Below are positions 7,220-16,940 of a DNA stretch of 33,026 nt, piece after piece (positions within the stretch are counted from its first letter, which is position 1; each line of letters opens with the position of its first letter). The notes beneath the pieces were generated by a model. That model had not been told where the DNA came from. It saw only the letters and a program-made list of their open reading frames with translations, and ran no database searches. The stretch spans positions 1 through 33,026 of the forward strand of contig NZ_JAAGOX010000020.1 in the NCBI RefSeq assembly GCF_010500245.1, given 5' to 3'. Made by a program: the position numbers and the translations under genes. Source of the DNA: Ruegeria sp. PrR005. GTDB taxonomy: Bacteria; Pseudomonadota; Alphaproteobacteria; Rhodobacterales; Rhodobacteraceae.

Positions 7220-8587
7220 ATGAAACGACTTTTGCTCGGCCTTGCGGCCTCCAGTGCCCTGGCCAGCCCCGGTTTGGCCGAAATGCTGGAACTGGAAAAA
7301 GACGAATTGACCTTTGGTTTTATCAAGCTGACCGATATGGCGCCGCTGGCTGTCGCCTATGAGCAGGGGTACTTCCTGGACGAAGGGCTGTTCGTCACGC
7401 TTGAAGCTCAGGCCAACTGGAAGGTCCTGCTGGACGGCGTGATCGACGGCAAACTGGACGGCGCGCATATGCTGGCTGGGCAACCGCTGGCAGCCACCAT
7501 CGGTTACGGTACCGAGGCCCATATCATTACGCCCTTTTCGATGGACCTGAACGGCAACGGGATCACCGTGTCAAACGAGGTCTGGGAAAAAATGCTGCCA
7601 CACATTCCCAAGATGGACGATGGCCGCCCGCAGCACCCGATAAGCGCCGCCGCGATGGCGCCGGTGGTCGAGGCGTTCAAGGCCGAAGGCAAGCCGTTCA
7701 ACATGGGCATGGTTTTTCCCGTTTCCACCCATAATTACGAGCTGCGCTATTGGCTGGCCGCCGGTGGGCTGCATCCCGGGTACTACTCGCCCGAAAACGT
7801 GACCGGCCAGATCGGTGCGGATGTGTATCTGTCCGTGACCCCACCGCCGCAGATGCCTGCCACGCTCGAGGCTGGAACAATCCATGGCTACTGCGTGGGC
7901 GAGCCGTGGAACCAGCAGGCGGTGTTCAAGGGTATCGGCGTACCGGTTATCACCGATTACCAGCTGTGGAAGAACAACCCCGAAAAGGTTTTCGGCATTT
8001 CCGCCACGTTCGCCGAGCAGAACCCCAATACCACGCTCGCGGTGACCAAGGCGCTGATCCGGGCCGCCATGTGGTTGGATGAAAACGACAATGCCAACCG
8101 CCCCGAAGCGGTCGAAATCCTCAGCCGACCCGAATATGTCGGCGCGGATTACGAGGTGATCGCCAATTCGATGACCGGCTTCTTTGAGTTTGAAAAAGGC
8201 GACAAGCGCGACATCCCGGACTTCAACGTGTTCTTCCGCCACAATGCGACCTATCCCTTTTACTCTGATGCGGTCTGGTACCTGACCCAGATGCGCCGCT
8301 GGGGCCAGATTGCCGAACCCAAGTCCGACGCATGGTTCGATGAGATCGCGCGCAAGGTCTACAAGCCCGACATCTACCTTGCCGCGGCGCGCCTACTGGT
8401 GAACGAAGGTCTGGCGAGCGAGTCCGACTTTCCCTGGGACAGCGACGGCTACAAGGCGCCGACCCCCGCCGCCGACATTATCGACCGCATCCCCTACGAC
8501 GGAAAGGCGCCTAATGCCTACCTCGACAGCCTGCCGATCGGCCTGAAAGGTGACCAGACGGTTGTAGGCACCGAGGTCCAAGGTTGA
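7220..8587 (+). CDS. nrtA: NrtA, nitrate-binding protein of the ABC transporter
   Basis: This 455-residue periplasmic substrate-binding protein of the NrtA/CmpA family delivers nitrate (perhaps nitrite) to NrtB-NrtCD. A signal peptide is clear: MKRLLLGL, a hydrophobic Ala/Leu stretch, and a cleavage site after GLA at about residue 20. Family motifs include [81 protein letters not shown] and [14 protein letters not shown]. The ATG at 7220 is preceded by AAAGGA six bases away; the longer frame upstream runs through the leader and terminator and is not coding. A 90-base gap separates it from nrtB. Confidence 0.95.
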   Translation: MKRLLLGLAASSALASPGLAEMLELEKDELTFGFIKLTDMAPLAVAYEQGYFLDEGLFVTLEAQANWKVLLDGVIDGKLDGAHMLAGQPLAATIGYGTEAHIITPFSMDLNGNGITVSNEVWEKMLPHIPKMDDGRPQHPISAAAMAPVVEAFKAEGKPFNMGMVFPVSTHNYELRYWLAAGGLHPGYYSPENVTGQIGADVYLSVTPPPQMPATLEAGTIHGYCVGEPWNQQAVFKGIGVPVITDYQLWKNNPEKVFGISATFAEQNPNTTLAVTKALIRAAMWLDENDNANRPEAVEILSRPEYVGADYEVIANSMTGFFEFEKGDKRDIPDFNVFFRHNATYPFYSDAVWYLTQMRRWGQIAEPKSDAWFDEIARKVYKPDIYLAAARLLVNEGLASESDFPWDSDGYKAPTPAADIIDRIPYDGKAPNAYLDSLPIGLKGDQTVVGTEVQG

Positions 8588-8677
8588 CCCGACGCAGCCT
8601 CGCGCGCGCCCTTCACGGGACAGCGGGCGGGGCAATACGCGAGCGACGATCCGGCATCCCCGCAAAGGACATCTGAC

Positions 8678-9754
8678 ATGACAACCGTTGATCCGAATTT
8701 CACCGATATCGCCGAACGGGAAGCGCGTCGTGCGCGGCTGTTTACCCGCATCAATTCTGCCGACAAATGGTTCCAGGTTATTGGGCTTGCATGGATCACC
8801 CCGATCCTCAAAGCCGTCGCCGGGGACAATCCGCGTGCGCAGACCAAGGAAATCTGGCGCCTTCTAGCGGTGCCAGTGCTGGCAATTGCCGCTTTTTTGA
8901 TGCTTTGGGCTGTGCTTGCGCCCAAGGTGCAAACCTCGCTTGGTGCGGTGCCTGGCCCTGCACAAGTCTGGGAAGAGGCTGTCAACCTGCACAAGGATGC
9001 GCAGGCCAAGGCGGAACAGCGCGCCGAGTTCGAGGCCAAGGTCGCGCACCTGAACCAACGTCTGGTCGCGCAGGGGAAGGAGCCCAAAGAACGCGCCTAT
9101 ACCGGTGCACCGACCTATTATCAGCAGATCTGGACGTCGATCCAAACCGTGTTCTTTGGTTTCTTTCTGGCCACACTGGTCGCTGTTCCGCTGGGCATTC
9201 TGGCGGGCCTGTCGCCCACCGCCAATGCGGGTCTCAATCCGCTGATCCAGATATTCAAACCGGTTTCGCCGCTGGCGTGGCTGCCCATCGTCACCATGAT
9301 CGTTTCCGCCCTTGCCGCGACCGAAGGTGGCCTGCTGCCGAAAAGCTTTATTATCTCGGCGGTCACTGTGACGCTATGTTCGCTTTGGCCCACACTGATC
9401 AACACCGCGCTGGGTGTCGCGTCGATAGACAAGGATCTGGTGAACGTGTCCAAGGTTCTCAAGATGAGCACCTGGACCAAGATCACCAAGTTGGTCCTGC
9501 CCTCGGCGCTGCCACTGATCTTTACCGGGCTGCGGCTCAGCCTCGGGGTGGGCTGGATGGTGCTGATCGCCGCTGAAATGCTGGCGCAGAACCCCGGTCT
9601 TGGCAAATTCGTCTGGGATGAATTCCAGAACGGCTCGTCTTCCTCGCTGGCAAGGATCATGGTCGCGGTGCTGACCATCGGCCTGATCGGGTTCCTGCTG
9701 GACCGGGTGATGTACGCGCTGCAATCGCTCTTTACCTTTTCGAACAACCGGTGA
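8678..9754 (+). CDS. nrtB: NrtB, nitrate ABC transporter permease
   Basis: This inner-membrane permease (358 residues) has a BPD_transp_1 core. One membrane segment lies near residues 60-85 (LAVPVLAIAAFLMLWAVLA). A charged, Ala/Glu/Lys-rich stretch at about 100-140 looks like a periplasmic helix, and a block of five or so membrane segments follows (IWTSIQTVFFGFFLATLVAV onward). The cytoplasmic EAA-type loop that docks the ATPase is the region around INTALGVASIDKDLVNVSKV and LVLPSALPLIFTGLRLSLG. A good ribosome site (AAAGGA) precedes the ATG. The stop overlaps the GTG start of nrtCD. Confidence 0.94.
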   Translation: MTTVDPNFTDIAEREARRARLFTRINSADKWFQVIGLAWITPILKAVAGDNPRAQTKEIWRLLAVPVLAIAAFLMLWAVLAPKVQTSLGAVPGPAQVWEEAVNLHKDAQAKAEQRAEFEAKVAHLNQRLVAQGKEPKERAYTGAPTYYQQIWTSIQTVFFGFFLATLVAVPLGILAGLSPTANAGLNPLIQIFKPVSPLAWLPIVTMIVSALAATEGGLLPKSFIISAVTVTLCSLWPTLINTALGVASIDKDLVNVSKVLKMSTWTKITKLVLPSALPLIFTGLRLSLGVGWMVLIAAEMLAQNPGLGKFVWDEFQNGSSSSLARIMVAVLTIGLIGFLLDRVMYALQSLFTFSNNR

Positions 9755-11442
9755 GCGACATGGGTATCCTTACGTTTGAGAACGTCAGCCAAAGCTTTGG
9801 CACCGGGTTGCACGCCACCCATGTTCTGAAAAACATCGACCTTGAGGTTCAGGAAGGCGAGTTCCTGGTTCTTCTGGGCTTCTCCGGTACCGGCAAGACG
9901 ACCTTGATCAACCTGATGGCGGGGCTGGAACATCCCACCAAGGGAACAGTGACCTTCAAAGGTGCGCCCATCACCGAGCCAAGCCCGGAACGCGGTGTGG
10001 TTTTCCAAAGCTATTCGCTGATGCCGTGGCTGACGGTGAACGGCAATGTGCGCTTGGCGGTGGACACGGTCTTTCCCGGGCTCAGCAAGGCCGAAAAGGC
10101 CAACAAGGTTGCACATTATGTGAACATGGTCGGGCTTTCGCACGCCGCGACCCGCCGTCCGGCGGAATTGTCCGGCGGGATGCGCCAGCGGGTGAACGTC
10201 GCCCGGGCGCTGGCCATGAACCCCGAAGTGCTGCTGCTGGACGAACCGCTGTCTGCACTTGATGCGTTGACCCGCGCCAATCTGGCCGACGAGATCGAAC
10301 GCATCTGGGAGGCCGACAAGAAGACCTGCGTGTTGATCACAAACGACGTGGATGAGGCGATCATCCTTGCTGACCGCATCATTGCGCTGAATCCCGATGG
10401 CACGTTGGGGCAGGCATTCAACGTCACCATTCCGCGCCCGCGTGACCGGATGGCGATGAACACCAACGCCACCTTCAAGCAATTGCGCGCAAACGTGACC
10501 AAATACCTGATGGATGTCGGTGTCGCGGCCAAGGTCGAAGGCAACCGCCTGTTGCCCGAGGTGACCCCAATCCACGGTGTTCCGGCGGCCGTCAAGGAAG
10601 CGCAGAAAAATCTGATCGACGACCGCTTTCTCGATTTCAGCCAGCTGCACAAGATCTATCCGACACCCAAAGGGCCTCTGACTGTGGTCGAGGATTTCGA
10701 TCTCAAGATCGATCGGGGCGAGTTCATCTCGCTGATCGGCCATTCCGGCTGCGGCAAGTCCACGGTACTGACGATGGCCGCCGGACTGAACGAGATTTCC
10801 AAGGGCGCGATCAAGCTGGACGGCCGACATGTCGAAGGCGCCGATCCGGAACGGGCCGTGGTGTTTCAGTCTCCAAATCTGTTCCCCTGGCTCTCGGCGC
10901 GCGAGAACTGTGCCATCGGTGTGGACAAGGTCTATCCGCGTGCCAGCCAGGCCGAACGACAGGATGTGGTCGAGTACTACCTCGAACGCGTGGGGCTGGC
11001 GGATGCGATGGACAAACCCACCAGCGAGATGTCCAACGGCATGCAGCAGCGTGTCGGTATTGCAAGGGCATTTGCCCTTTCACCCAAGCTGCTTCTGCTC
11101 GATGAGCCCTTTGGCATGCTCGACAGTCTCACCCGCTGGGAGTTGCAAGAGGTGCTGATGGAGGTCTGGAGCCGGACCAAGGTCACCGCGATTTGCGTCA
11201 CCCATGATGTGGACGAGGCGATCCTGCTCTCGGACCGCGTGGTGATGATGACGAATGGCCCGCAAGCCACGATCGGCAAGATCACAAAGGTTGACCTGCC
11301 ACGCCCACGTACCCGCAAGGCGTTGCTCGAACACCCGGACTACTATGCCTACCGCCAAGAGGTGCTCGACTTCCTTGAGGAATACGAACACGGCGCCAAG
11401 CCGAAATCCCAACCGAAACCCCAAGCGTTGGCCGCGGAGTGA
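9751..11442 (+). CDS. NrtCD, fused tandem nitrate ABC transporter ATPase
   Basis: Two complete ABC ATPase domains are joined in one 563-residue chain, replacing separate NrtC and NrtD. Domain 1 has Walker A GFSGTGKTT (43-51), signature LSGGMRQR (140-147) and Walker B LLLDEP, but Asn198 replaces the H-loop His (ITNDVDEA). Domain 2 has Walker A GHSGCGKST (330-338) and H-loop His485 (VTHDVDEA), but its signature reads MSNGMQQR (427-434). Because each site uses Walker A from one domain and the signature from the other, both departures fall in the same ATP site. GTG at 9751 overlaps the nrtB stop; ATG at 9760, with GGTGAG in front, is an alternative start. The linker is about residues 225-290. The C-terminus lacks the NrtA-like domain of cyanobacterial NrtC. 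Confidence 0.93.
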   Translation: MSDMGILTFENVSQSFGTGLHATHVLKNIDLEVQEGEFLVLLGFSGTGKTTLINLMAGLEHPTKGTVTFKGAPITEPSPERGVVFQSYSLMPWLTVNGNVRLAVDTVFPGLSKAEKANKVAHYVNMVGLSHAATRRPAELSGGMRQRVNVARALAMNPEVLLLDEPLSALDALTRANLADEIERIWEADKKTCVLITNDVDEAIILADRIIALNPDGTLGQAFNVTIPRPRDRMAMNTNATFKQLRANVTKYLMDVGVAAKVEGNRLLPEVTPIHGVPAAVKEAQKNLIDDRFLDFSQLHKIYPTPKGPLTVVEDFDLKIDRGEFISLIGHSGCGKSTVLTMAAGLNEISKGAIKLDGRHVEGADPERAVVFQSPNLFPWLSARENCAIGVDKVYPRASQAERQDVVEYYLERVGLADAMDKPTSEMSNGMQQRVGIARAFALSPKLLLLDEPFGMLDSLTRWELQEVLMEVWSRTKVTAICVTHDVDEAILLSDRVVMMTNGPQATIGKITKVDLPRPRTRKALLEHPDYYAYRQEVLDFLEEYEHGAKPKSQPKPQALAAE

Positions 11443-11447
11443 AGGAC

Positions 11448-13877
11448 ATGAAACAGAAACTGGTTATCATCGGCGCTGGCATGTCGTCGGGCCGTCTCAT
11501 CGAAACTCTTGTCGACACCAACCCGGATGCATTTGACATCACACTGTTCAATGCCGAGCCGCGCGGCAATTATAACCGACTGATGCTGTCGCCGGTCTTG
11601 TCGGGTGAAAAGACGTATGAGGAAATCGTCACGCATGACGATGCCTTCTACGCGACCCATGGTGTGACATGTCGTTTTGGCGAAAAGGTCACCGAGATTG
11701 ACCGTGCGGCCAAGGTCGTCACCGGCGAAAACGGCCCGGTTCGCTATGACAAGCTGGTGATAGGCACCGGCTCGGAACCGGTGATTATCCCGCTGCCCGG
11801 CCACGATCTGGAAGGCGTGATCGCCTATCGCGACCTTGAGGACACCCAGCGAATGATGGCCATGGGCGAGGGGCGTCGTGTCGTTGTCATTGGCGGTGGC
11901 CTGCTGGGGCTGGAGGCGGCGGCAGGGATGGCGGCGCGTGGAGCAGCGGTGACCGTGGTGCATCTCATGGGCCACCTAATGGAACGTCAGCTGGACGAGG
12001 CAGCCGGATATCTCTTGAAGAAGTCGCTGGAGGGTAAGGGGATCACGGTCCGTTTGTCTGCGAACTCGAAAGAGATTGTCGGCGAGAATGGCCGTGTAAA
12101 GGCGCTGCGGCTGGACGATGGAACGGAACTGCCCTGCGATCTGCTGGTCATGGCCGTCGGCATCCGGCCCAACATCGCCTTGGGCAAAGCGGCCGGATTG
12201 GCCGTTGGACGCGGCATTCATGTGGACGATCAGATGGTTACCTCTGATCCCGATATCCTGTCCATTGGCGAATGCGTCGAGCATCGAGACGCGATCTTTG
12301 GTCTAGTCGCACCGCTGTATGAACAGGCGAAGGTTGCGGCGCAGACGCTATTGGGGCGCGAGGCGGCTTTTGTTCAGAAATCCCTTTCGACCAAGCTGAA
12401 GGTCACCGGCTGCGACCTGTTCAGTGCGGGTGATTTTGCCGATGGAGAGGGGCGCGAGGACATCGTATTCCGCGACCCGTCGCGCGGGGTCTACAAGCGC
12501 CTGGTGATCGAAGGCGACCGGCTGATCGGCGTCGTTATGTATGGTGATACAAGCGACGGGTCATGGTTCTTTGGTCTGATCAGGGACGGCACGTCCATTG
12601 ACGATATGCGCGAGACGTTGATCTTTGGCCCGGCATTTCAGGGGGGAACCCAGCTGGACCCTCTGTCAGCCGTTGCAGTCTTGCCATCTGAGGCGGAGAT
12701 CTGTGGCTGTAACGGCGTTTGCAAAGGAACAATCGTAGAGGCCATCGCCGCTGGCGCGACCGATCTAGGCGCCGTGCGGGCCAGAACCAAGGCAAGCGCC
12801 TCTTGCGGGACCTGTACCGGGCTGGTCGAACAGTTGATGCAGGTCACGCTTGGCGATGACTTTCAGATGCCAACCGCCCAGCCGATCTGCGGCTGCTGTG
12901 ACCTCACGCATGAGGACGTTCGCCGCCTCATCAAGACCAAGGAGTTGAAATCCCAGCCCGCCGTCTGGCAGGAACTGGGATGGAAGACGGTGAATGGCTG
13001 CCATGTCTGCCGTCCAGCGGTGAATTTCTATCTGCTGGCGGATTGGCCGCTGGACTACGTGGACGATCCGCAAAGCCGGTTCGTCAACGAACGCAAGCAC
13101 GCGAACATCCAAAAGGATGGTACATTCAGTGTCGTTCCGCGCATGTGGGGCGGGATCACCACGGCCGACGAATTGCGCGCCATCGCGGATGCCGCGGACA
13201 AGTACAACGTGCCGACCGTCAAGGTGACCGGTGGCCAGCGTATCGACCTGCTTGGGGTGAAGGGCGAGGATCTTCCCTATATCTGGGCTGATCTGAACCG
13301 CGCCGGGCTGGTGTCGGGCCATGCCTATTCAAAAGGGCTGCGGACGGTGAAGACCTGTGTTGGCACCGATCACTGCCGCTTCGGCACACAGGACTCGACC
13401 GGCCTGGGGATCAAGCTGGAACAGGCGTTGTGGGGGTCCTGGACGCCGCACAAGGTCAAACTGGCCGTGTCGGGCTGTCCGCGCAACTGCGCCGAGGCGA
13501 CCTGCAAGGATGTGGGCATCGTGTGCGTTGACTCCGGCTATCAGGTTGGCGTTGGAGGGGCCGCGGGCATGGACGTCAAGGAGACCGAGCGCCTTCTTGA
13601 TGTCACCACCGAGGGCGAGGCAATCGCTGTCACGATCGCCTTTGTCCAGCTGTATCGCGAGAACGCCAAGTATCTGGACCGGCCTTATAAATGGTTGGCC
13701 AAGGTCGGGCTCGACTGGGTGCGTGACCACATCATGGATGCAAATGAGCGCCAGCGCCTGATCGACGCGTTCGAATTGTCCCAATCCATCTATCGCAAGG
13801 ACCCGTGGGCCGAACACGCCGCAAGGCCGCGCGCCTACACCCACCTAGCCGATCTTACCCTGGAGGCTGCGGAATGA
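11448..13877 (+). CDS. nirB: NirB, assimilatory NAD(P)H-nitrite reductase large subunit
   Basis: NirB reduces nitrite to ammonium with six electrons from NAD(P)H through FAD, a [2Fe-2S] site and a coupled siroheme-[4Fe-4S] centre. The order is: FAD/NAD(P) pyridine nucleotide-disulfide reductase domain (GAGMSS near residue 10 and GGGLLGLEAA in the middle), BFD-like [2Fe-2S] region (C419-G-C421-NGV-C425 and CGTC about 30 residues on), then the siroheme region with C637-X5-C643 and C677-X3-C681 (SGCPRNC). All four cluster cysteines are present. ATG at 11448 is chosen because GGAG and AAGGA precede it; a GTG at 11439 overlaps the nrtCD stop. The length (809 residues) is normal. The stop overlaps nirD in ATGA. 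Confidence 0.96.
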   Translation: MKQKLVIIGAGMSSGRLIETLVDTNPDAFDITLFNAEPRGNYNRLMLSPVLSGEKTYEEIVTHDDAFYATHGVTCRFGEKVTEIDRAAKVVTGENGPVRYDKLVIGTGSEPVIIPLPGHDLEGVIAYRDLEDTQRMMAMGEGRRVVVIGGGLLGLEAAAGMAARGAAVTVVHLMGHLMERQLDEAAGYLLKKSLEGKGITVRLSANSKEIVGENGRVKALRLDDGTELPCDLLVMAVGIRPNIALGKAAGLAVGRGIHVDDQMVTSDPDILSIGECVEHRDAIFGLVAPLYEQAKVAAQTLLGREAAFVQKSLSTKLKVTGCDLFSAGDFADGEGREDIVFRDPSRGVYKRLVIEGDRLIGVVMYGDTSDGSWFFGLIRDGTSIDDMRETLIFGPAFQGGTQLDPLSAVAVLPSEAEICGCNGVCKGTIVEAIAAGATDLGAVRARTKASASCGTCTGLVEQLMQVTLGDDFQMPTAQPICGCCDLTHEDVRRLIKTKELKSQPAVWQELGWKTVNGCHVCRPAVNFYLLADWPLDYVDDPQSRFVNERKHANIQKDGTFSVVPRMWGGITTADELRAIADAADKYNVPTVKVTGGQRIDLLGVKGEDLPYIWADLNRAGLVSGHAYSKGLRTVKTCVGTDHCRFGTQDSTGLGIKLEQALWGSWTPHKVKLAVSGCPRNCAEATCKDVGIVCVDSGYQVGVGGAAGMDVKETERLLDVTTEGEAIAVTIAFVQLYRENAKYLDRPYKWLAKVGLDWVRDHIMDANERQRLIDAFELSQSIYRKDPWAEHAARPRAYTHLADLTLEAAE

Positions 13878-14203
13878 GCTGGATTGATATTGCTGCCGTC
13901 GACGATATCCCCGAACGCGGCGCCCGCGTGGTCAAGACGCCCGTGGGTTGCATCGCTTTGTTCCGCACCGGTGCAGAGGAGGTCTTTGCCGCGTCCAACT
14001 CCTGCGCTCACAAGGGTGGGCCGCTGGCGGACGGAATTGTGCATGGACAAAAGGTCACCTGCCCGCTGCACAACTGGGTCTTTGACCTGAACACCGGGCA
14101 GGCGGTGGGCGAGGATGCCCGCATCGCGACTTACCCGGTGCGGATCGAAGCGGGCCGCGTTCTGCTCGATGGTATGGCCGTCGACGACAGGAGCGCCGCG
14201 TGA
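13874..14203 (+). CDS. nirD: NirD, nitrite reductase small subunit (Rieske-type)
   Basis: This is a 109-residue Rieske-fold protein that partners NirB. The cluster-type residues are present: C44-X-H46 in CAHKGGPL and C63-X2-H66 in CPLHNW, so this copy could bind a [2Fe-2S] cluster (some NirD proteins have lost these residues). It overlaps nirB by four bases, and its stop overlaps the nasA start by one base, so the three genes are tightly coupled. Confidence 0.95.
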   Translation: MSWIDIAAVDDIPERGARVVKTPVGCIALFRTGAEEVFAASNSCAHKGGPLADGIVHGQKVTCPLHNWVFDLNTGQAVGEDARIATYPVRIEAGRVLLDGMAVDDRSAA

Positions 14204-16833
14204 TGGACGGCTCGGCCTTCCCCGAGACCCGCTCGACTTGTCCCTATTGCGGCGTGGGGTGCGGCGTGCTTCTGCGCGCCGACGGGCAGGGGGGACTCGA
14301 CGTGCGGGGCGACCCGGATCACCCGGCCAACCGGGGGCGCCTGTGTTCAAAAGGCTCGGCGCTGGCCGAAACCGTGGGTCTGGAGGGCCGTCTGCTGACC
14401 CCGCGTATCGGCGGGCAAGAGGCCACGTGGGTCAATGCACTGGGGCTGGTGGCGGAGCAATTTCGTGCCGCCATCGATCGGCATGGGCCGGACAGCGTGG
14501 CCTTCTACGTCTCGGGCCAATTGTTGACCGAGGACTATTACGTCGCCAACAAGTTGATGAAGGGCTTTATTGGCTCTGCCAATATCGACACGAATTCAAG
14601 GCTTTGCATGGCGTCGACTGTGGCGGGGCACAAACGCGCCTTTGGTACCGACACCGTTCCCGGTACTTATGAAGATCTCGAAGAGGCAGATCTGGTCGTG
14701 TTGGCCGGCTCCAACCTCGCATGGTGTCACCCAGTGTTGCATCAGCGTCTATTGGCCGCAAAGCAGGCGCGCGGGACCAAGATCGTTGTAATCGACCCGC
14801 GCCGCACCGCGACCTGCGATGGGGCCGACATGCATTTGGCGCTGCAACCGGGCAGTGACGTGGCGCTCTTCAATCGGTTGTTGGCGACGCTCTACCAGGG
14901 CGGCCTGGTCGACCGCCGTTTTCTGCAGTACACCAATGGGTTCGACGCGGCGCTCACAGCCGCTTGTGCTGACGATTCCGGCGTTACGGGTCTGTCCAAC
15001 GCGCAGATCGACGCCTTTTGCCAACTGTGGCTGAAGACGGAAAAGGTCGTAACCGTCTTCAGCCAAGGCGTGAATCAATCGTCTGCGGGGAGCGACAAGG
15101 TCAATGCGATCCTGAATTGCCACCTCGCCTCGGGCCGTATCGGCAAGCCGGGAATGGGTCCCTTGTCCGTGACTGGCCAACCCAACGCCATGGGCGGGCG
15201 CGAGGTTGGCGGGCTGGCGAACATGCTCGCCTGTCATCTGGACATCGACAACCCCGATCACCGCGCCGCTGTACGCGACTTCTGGCAGGCACCGACAGTG
15301 CCCGATGCGCCGGGGTTGAAGGCTGTCGATATGTTTCGTGCCGTGGGCGACGGGGGGATCAAGGCGTTGTGGATCATCCACACCAACCCCGCCGTCTCGA
15401 TGCCGGATGCCGACATTGTGCGCGCCGCGATCAAGGGCTGTGACTTTACCGTGGTCAGCGACATTACCGCCGCGACCGATACGGCCCGCCTGGCCGATGT
15501 GCTGCTGCCCGCGACCGCCTGGGCTGAAAAGGACGGCACGGTCACAAATTCCGATCGCACCATCAGCCGCCAACGCGCTGTGCTCCCGGCGCCCGGCCAA
15601 GCGCGGCCTGACTGGGCGATCCTAGCCGAGGTCGGGCGACGCATGGGGTTCGCCAGGGCGTTCGATTATACCAGCCCCGCCGAGATTTTCCGCGAATACG
15701 CAAGACTGTCTGGAATCGCGGGCCGGTTTGGGCGGGATTTTGACATTTCCGGCCTGAAGGATCTGACCGATGCCGACTATGACCGCCTGATGCCCACCCG
15801 CTGGCCGGTAACGAAGACCCGGCGGGGCGGGCGTTTCTTTGGCGACGGGGTTTTCTTTCATGGCGATGGCAAGGGGCGTTTGGTACCGGTCAAGTACCGT
15901 GCACTGGCGGCCCAAACCGCGCCACGCTTTCCGTTCCGGCTGAACACGGGTCGGGTGCGCGATCAATGGCACACAATGACACGAACCGGCCTTAGCCCGC
16001 GTTTGTCCGCGCATCTGGCCGAACCCTTTCTAGAGATCCACCCAATGGACGCCCGCGCACAGGGTATCGGCCCGGCTGACCTGCTCAGGGTGACCAGCCC
16101 CAATGGTCAGGCGATCCTGCGGGCGCGGATCACGGATGCGGTGCAGCCAGGACAGGTCTTTGCGCCCATGCACTGGACCGGTGAAACCGCGCCGTCCGCC
16201 CGGATCGACGCTTTGGTTGCGCCTGACGTCGACCCGGTTTCCGGTCAACCGGAAAGCAAGGCCAGCGTTGTCGCGGTAACGCGGTTTCAGGCAGCCTGGT
16301 ACGGTTTTGCCGTGTCGAGCAGCGAAATACACCCCAACTCTGCCTATTGGGCGCGGATGCGCACCCATGCGGGCTGGCGGGCGGAAATGGCCGGTGACGT
16401 CGTCCCACACGACTGGGAAACCGAAGCGAGACGACTGTTCAGTTTGCCGGACGCCGCGGCCTCGGTGATTTCTGATATGGCCAGAGGTTCTGCCCGCATC
16501 GCATTTTTCGCTGAGGGAAAGTTGCTGGCGGCGCTGTTCGTCGCGCGGAAACCGGTCGCGGTGATGCGCGACTATCTGGCTGGCTTGCCCGCGCAAGAGG
16601 CGGCTGGGGTGCTGTCAGGGCATCCGCCTGCTGATGTGCCGGATCCTGGCCCGGTGTTGTGCGCGTGTTTCAATGTTGGCATCAACACGATCCTGCGCGC
16701 CGTCGAAGGCGACGGTTTGACCAGTGTCGCTGCTGTGGGACTCGCTTTGCAGGCGGGGACGAACTGCGGCTCGTGCAGGCCGGAAATCGCCACGCTCTTG
16801 CGCGCCGCACAGATATCGGAGGCCGCAGAATGA
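14203..16833 (+). CDS. nasA: NasA, assimilatory nitrate reductase catalytic subunit
   Basis: This cytoplasmic molybdenum bis-MGD enzyme of 876 residues reduces nitrate to nitrite. The N-terminal [4Fe-4S] motif is C13-X2-C16-X3-C20-X27-C48. Molybdopterin oxidoreductase motifs follow (DTNSRLCMASTVAGHKRAFG, with the Mo-ligand region, and GQPNAMGGREVGGLANML). The C-terminal molydop-binding domain begins near LNTGRVRDQWHTMTRTG. A BFD-like [2Fe-2S] domain closes the protein (C820-A-C822 and C855-X2-C858), the NasA form that also carries the extra cluster. No separate electron-transfer subunit or siroheme synthase gene (cysG type) is in the window, so those must be elsewhere. ATG at 14203 is used; a GTG codon sits just before it. 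Confidence 0.96.
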   Translation: MDGSAFPETRSTCPYCGVGCGVLLRADGQGGLDVRGDPDHPANRGRLCSKGSALAETVGLEGRLLTPRIGGQEATWVNALGLVAEQFRAAIDRHGPDSVAFYVSGQLLTEDYYVANKLMKGFIGSANIDTNSRLCMASTVAGHKRAFGTDTVPGTYEDLEEADLVVLAGSNLAWCHPVLHQRLLAAKQARGTKIVVIDPRRTATCDGADMHLALQPGSDVALFNRLLATLYQGGLVDRRFLQYTNGFDAALTAACADDSGVTGLSNAQIDAFCQLWLKTEKVVTVFSQGVNQSSAGSDKVNAILNCHLASGRIGKPGMGPLSVTGQPNAMGGREVGGLANMLACHLDIDNPDHRAAVRDFWQAPTVPDAPGLKAVDMFRAVGDGGIKALWIIHTNPAVSMPDADIVRAAIKGCDFTVVSDITAATDTARLADVLLPATAWAEKDGTVTNSDRTISRQRAVLPAPGQARPDWAILAEVGRRMGFARAFDYTSPAEIFREYARLSGIAGRFGRDFDISGLKDLTDADYDRLMPTRWPVTKTRRGGRFFGDGVFFHGDGKGRLVPVKYRALAAQTAPRFPFRLNTGRVRDQWHTMTRTGLSPRLSAHLAEPFLEIHPMDARAQGIGPADLLRVTSPNGQAILRARITDAVQPGQVFAPMHWTGETAPSARIDALVAPDVDPVSGQPESKASVVAVTRFQAAWYGFAVSSSEIHPNSAYWARMRTHAGWRAEMAGDVVPHDWETEARRLFSLPDAAASVISDMARGSARIAFFAEGKLLAALFVARKPVAVMRDYLAGLPAQEAAGVLSGHPPADVPDPGPVLCACFNVGINTILRAVEGDGLTSVAAVGLALQAGTNCGSCRPEIATLLRAAQISEAAE

Positions 16834-16940
16834 ACTGGCTTGGCCATGGTCAAACCCTGGGGCACAAACCTCAGTCGTCTGAACGAGGGACCGAGTGACG
16901 GCGCTTGGTTTACGATGTCGCCGACCACGTGGATGTGAAG

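Noticed and set aside
8588-8677. Weak GC-rich stem in the nrtA-nrtB gap.
   Set aside because: Only about five pairs around a 13-base loop can be drawn; not better than chance in DNA of this composition, though such gaps often tune transporter stoichiometry.
9121-10830. A 569-codon minus-strand open frame.
   Set aside because: It is antisense to nrtB and nrtCD, with no recognisable motif; a shadow of strong third-position GC bias.
16830-16898. A 22-codon frame overlapping the nasA stop in ATGA.
   Set aside because: Although the overlap mimics translational coupling, the peptide is too short, has no recognisable motif and no conserved partner could be named. It may be the stub of a lost downstream gene.
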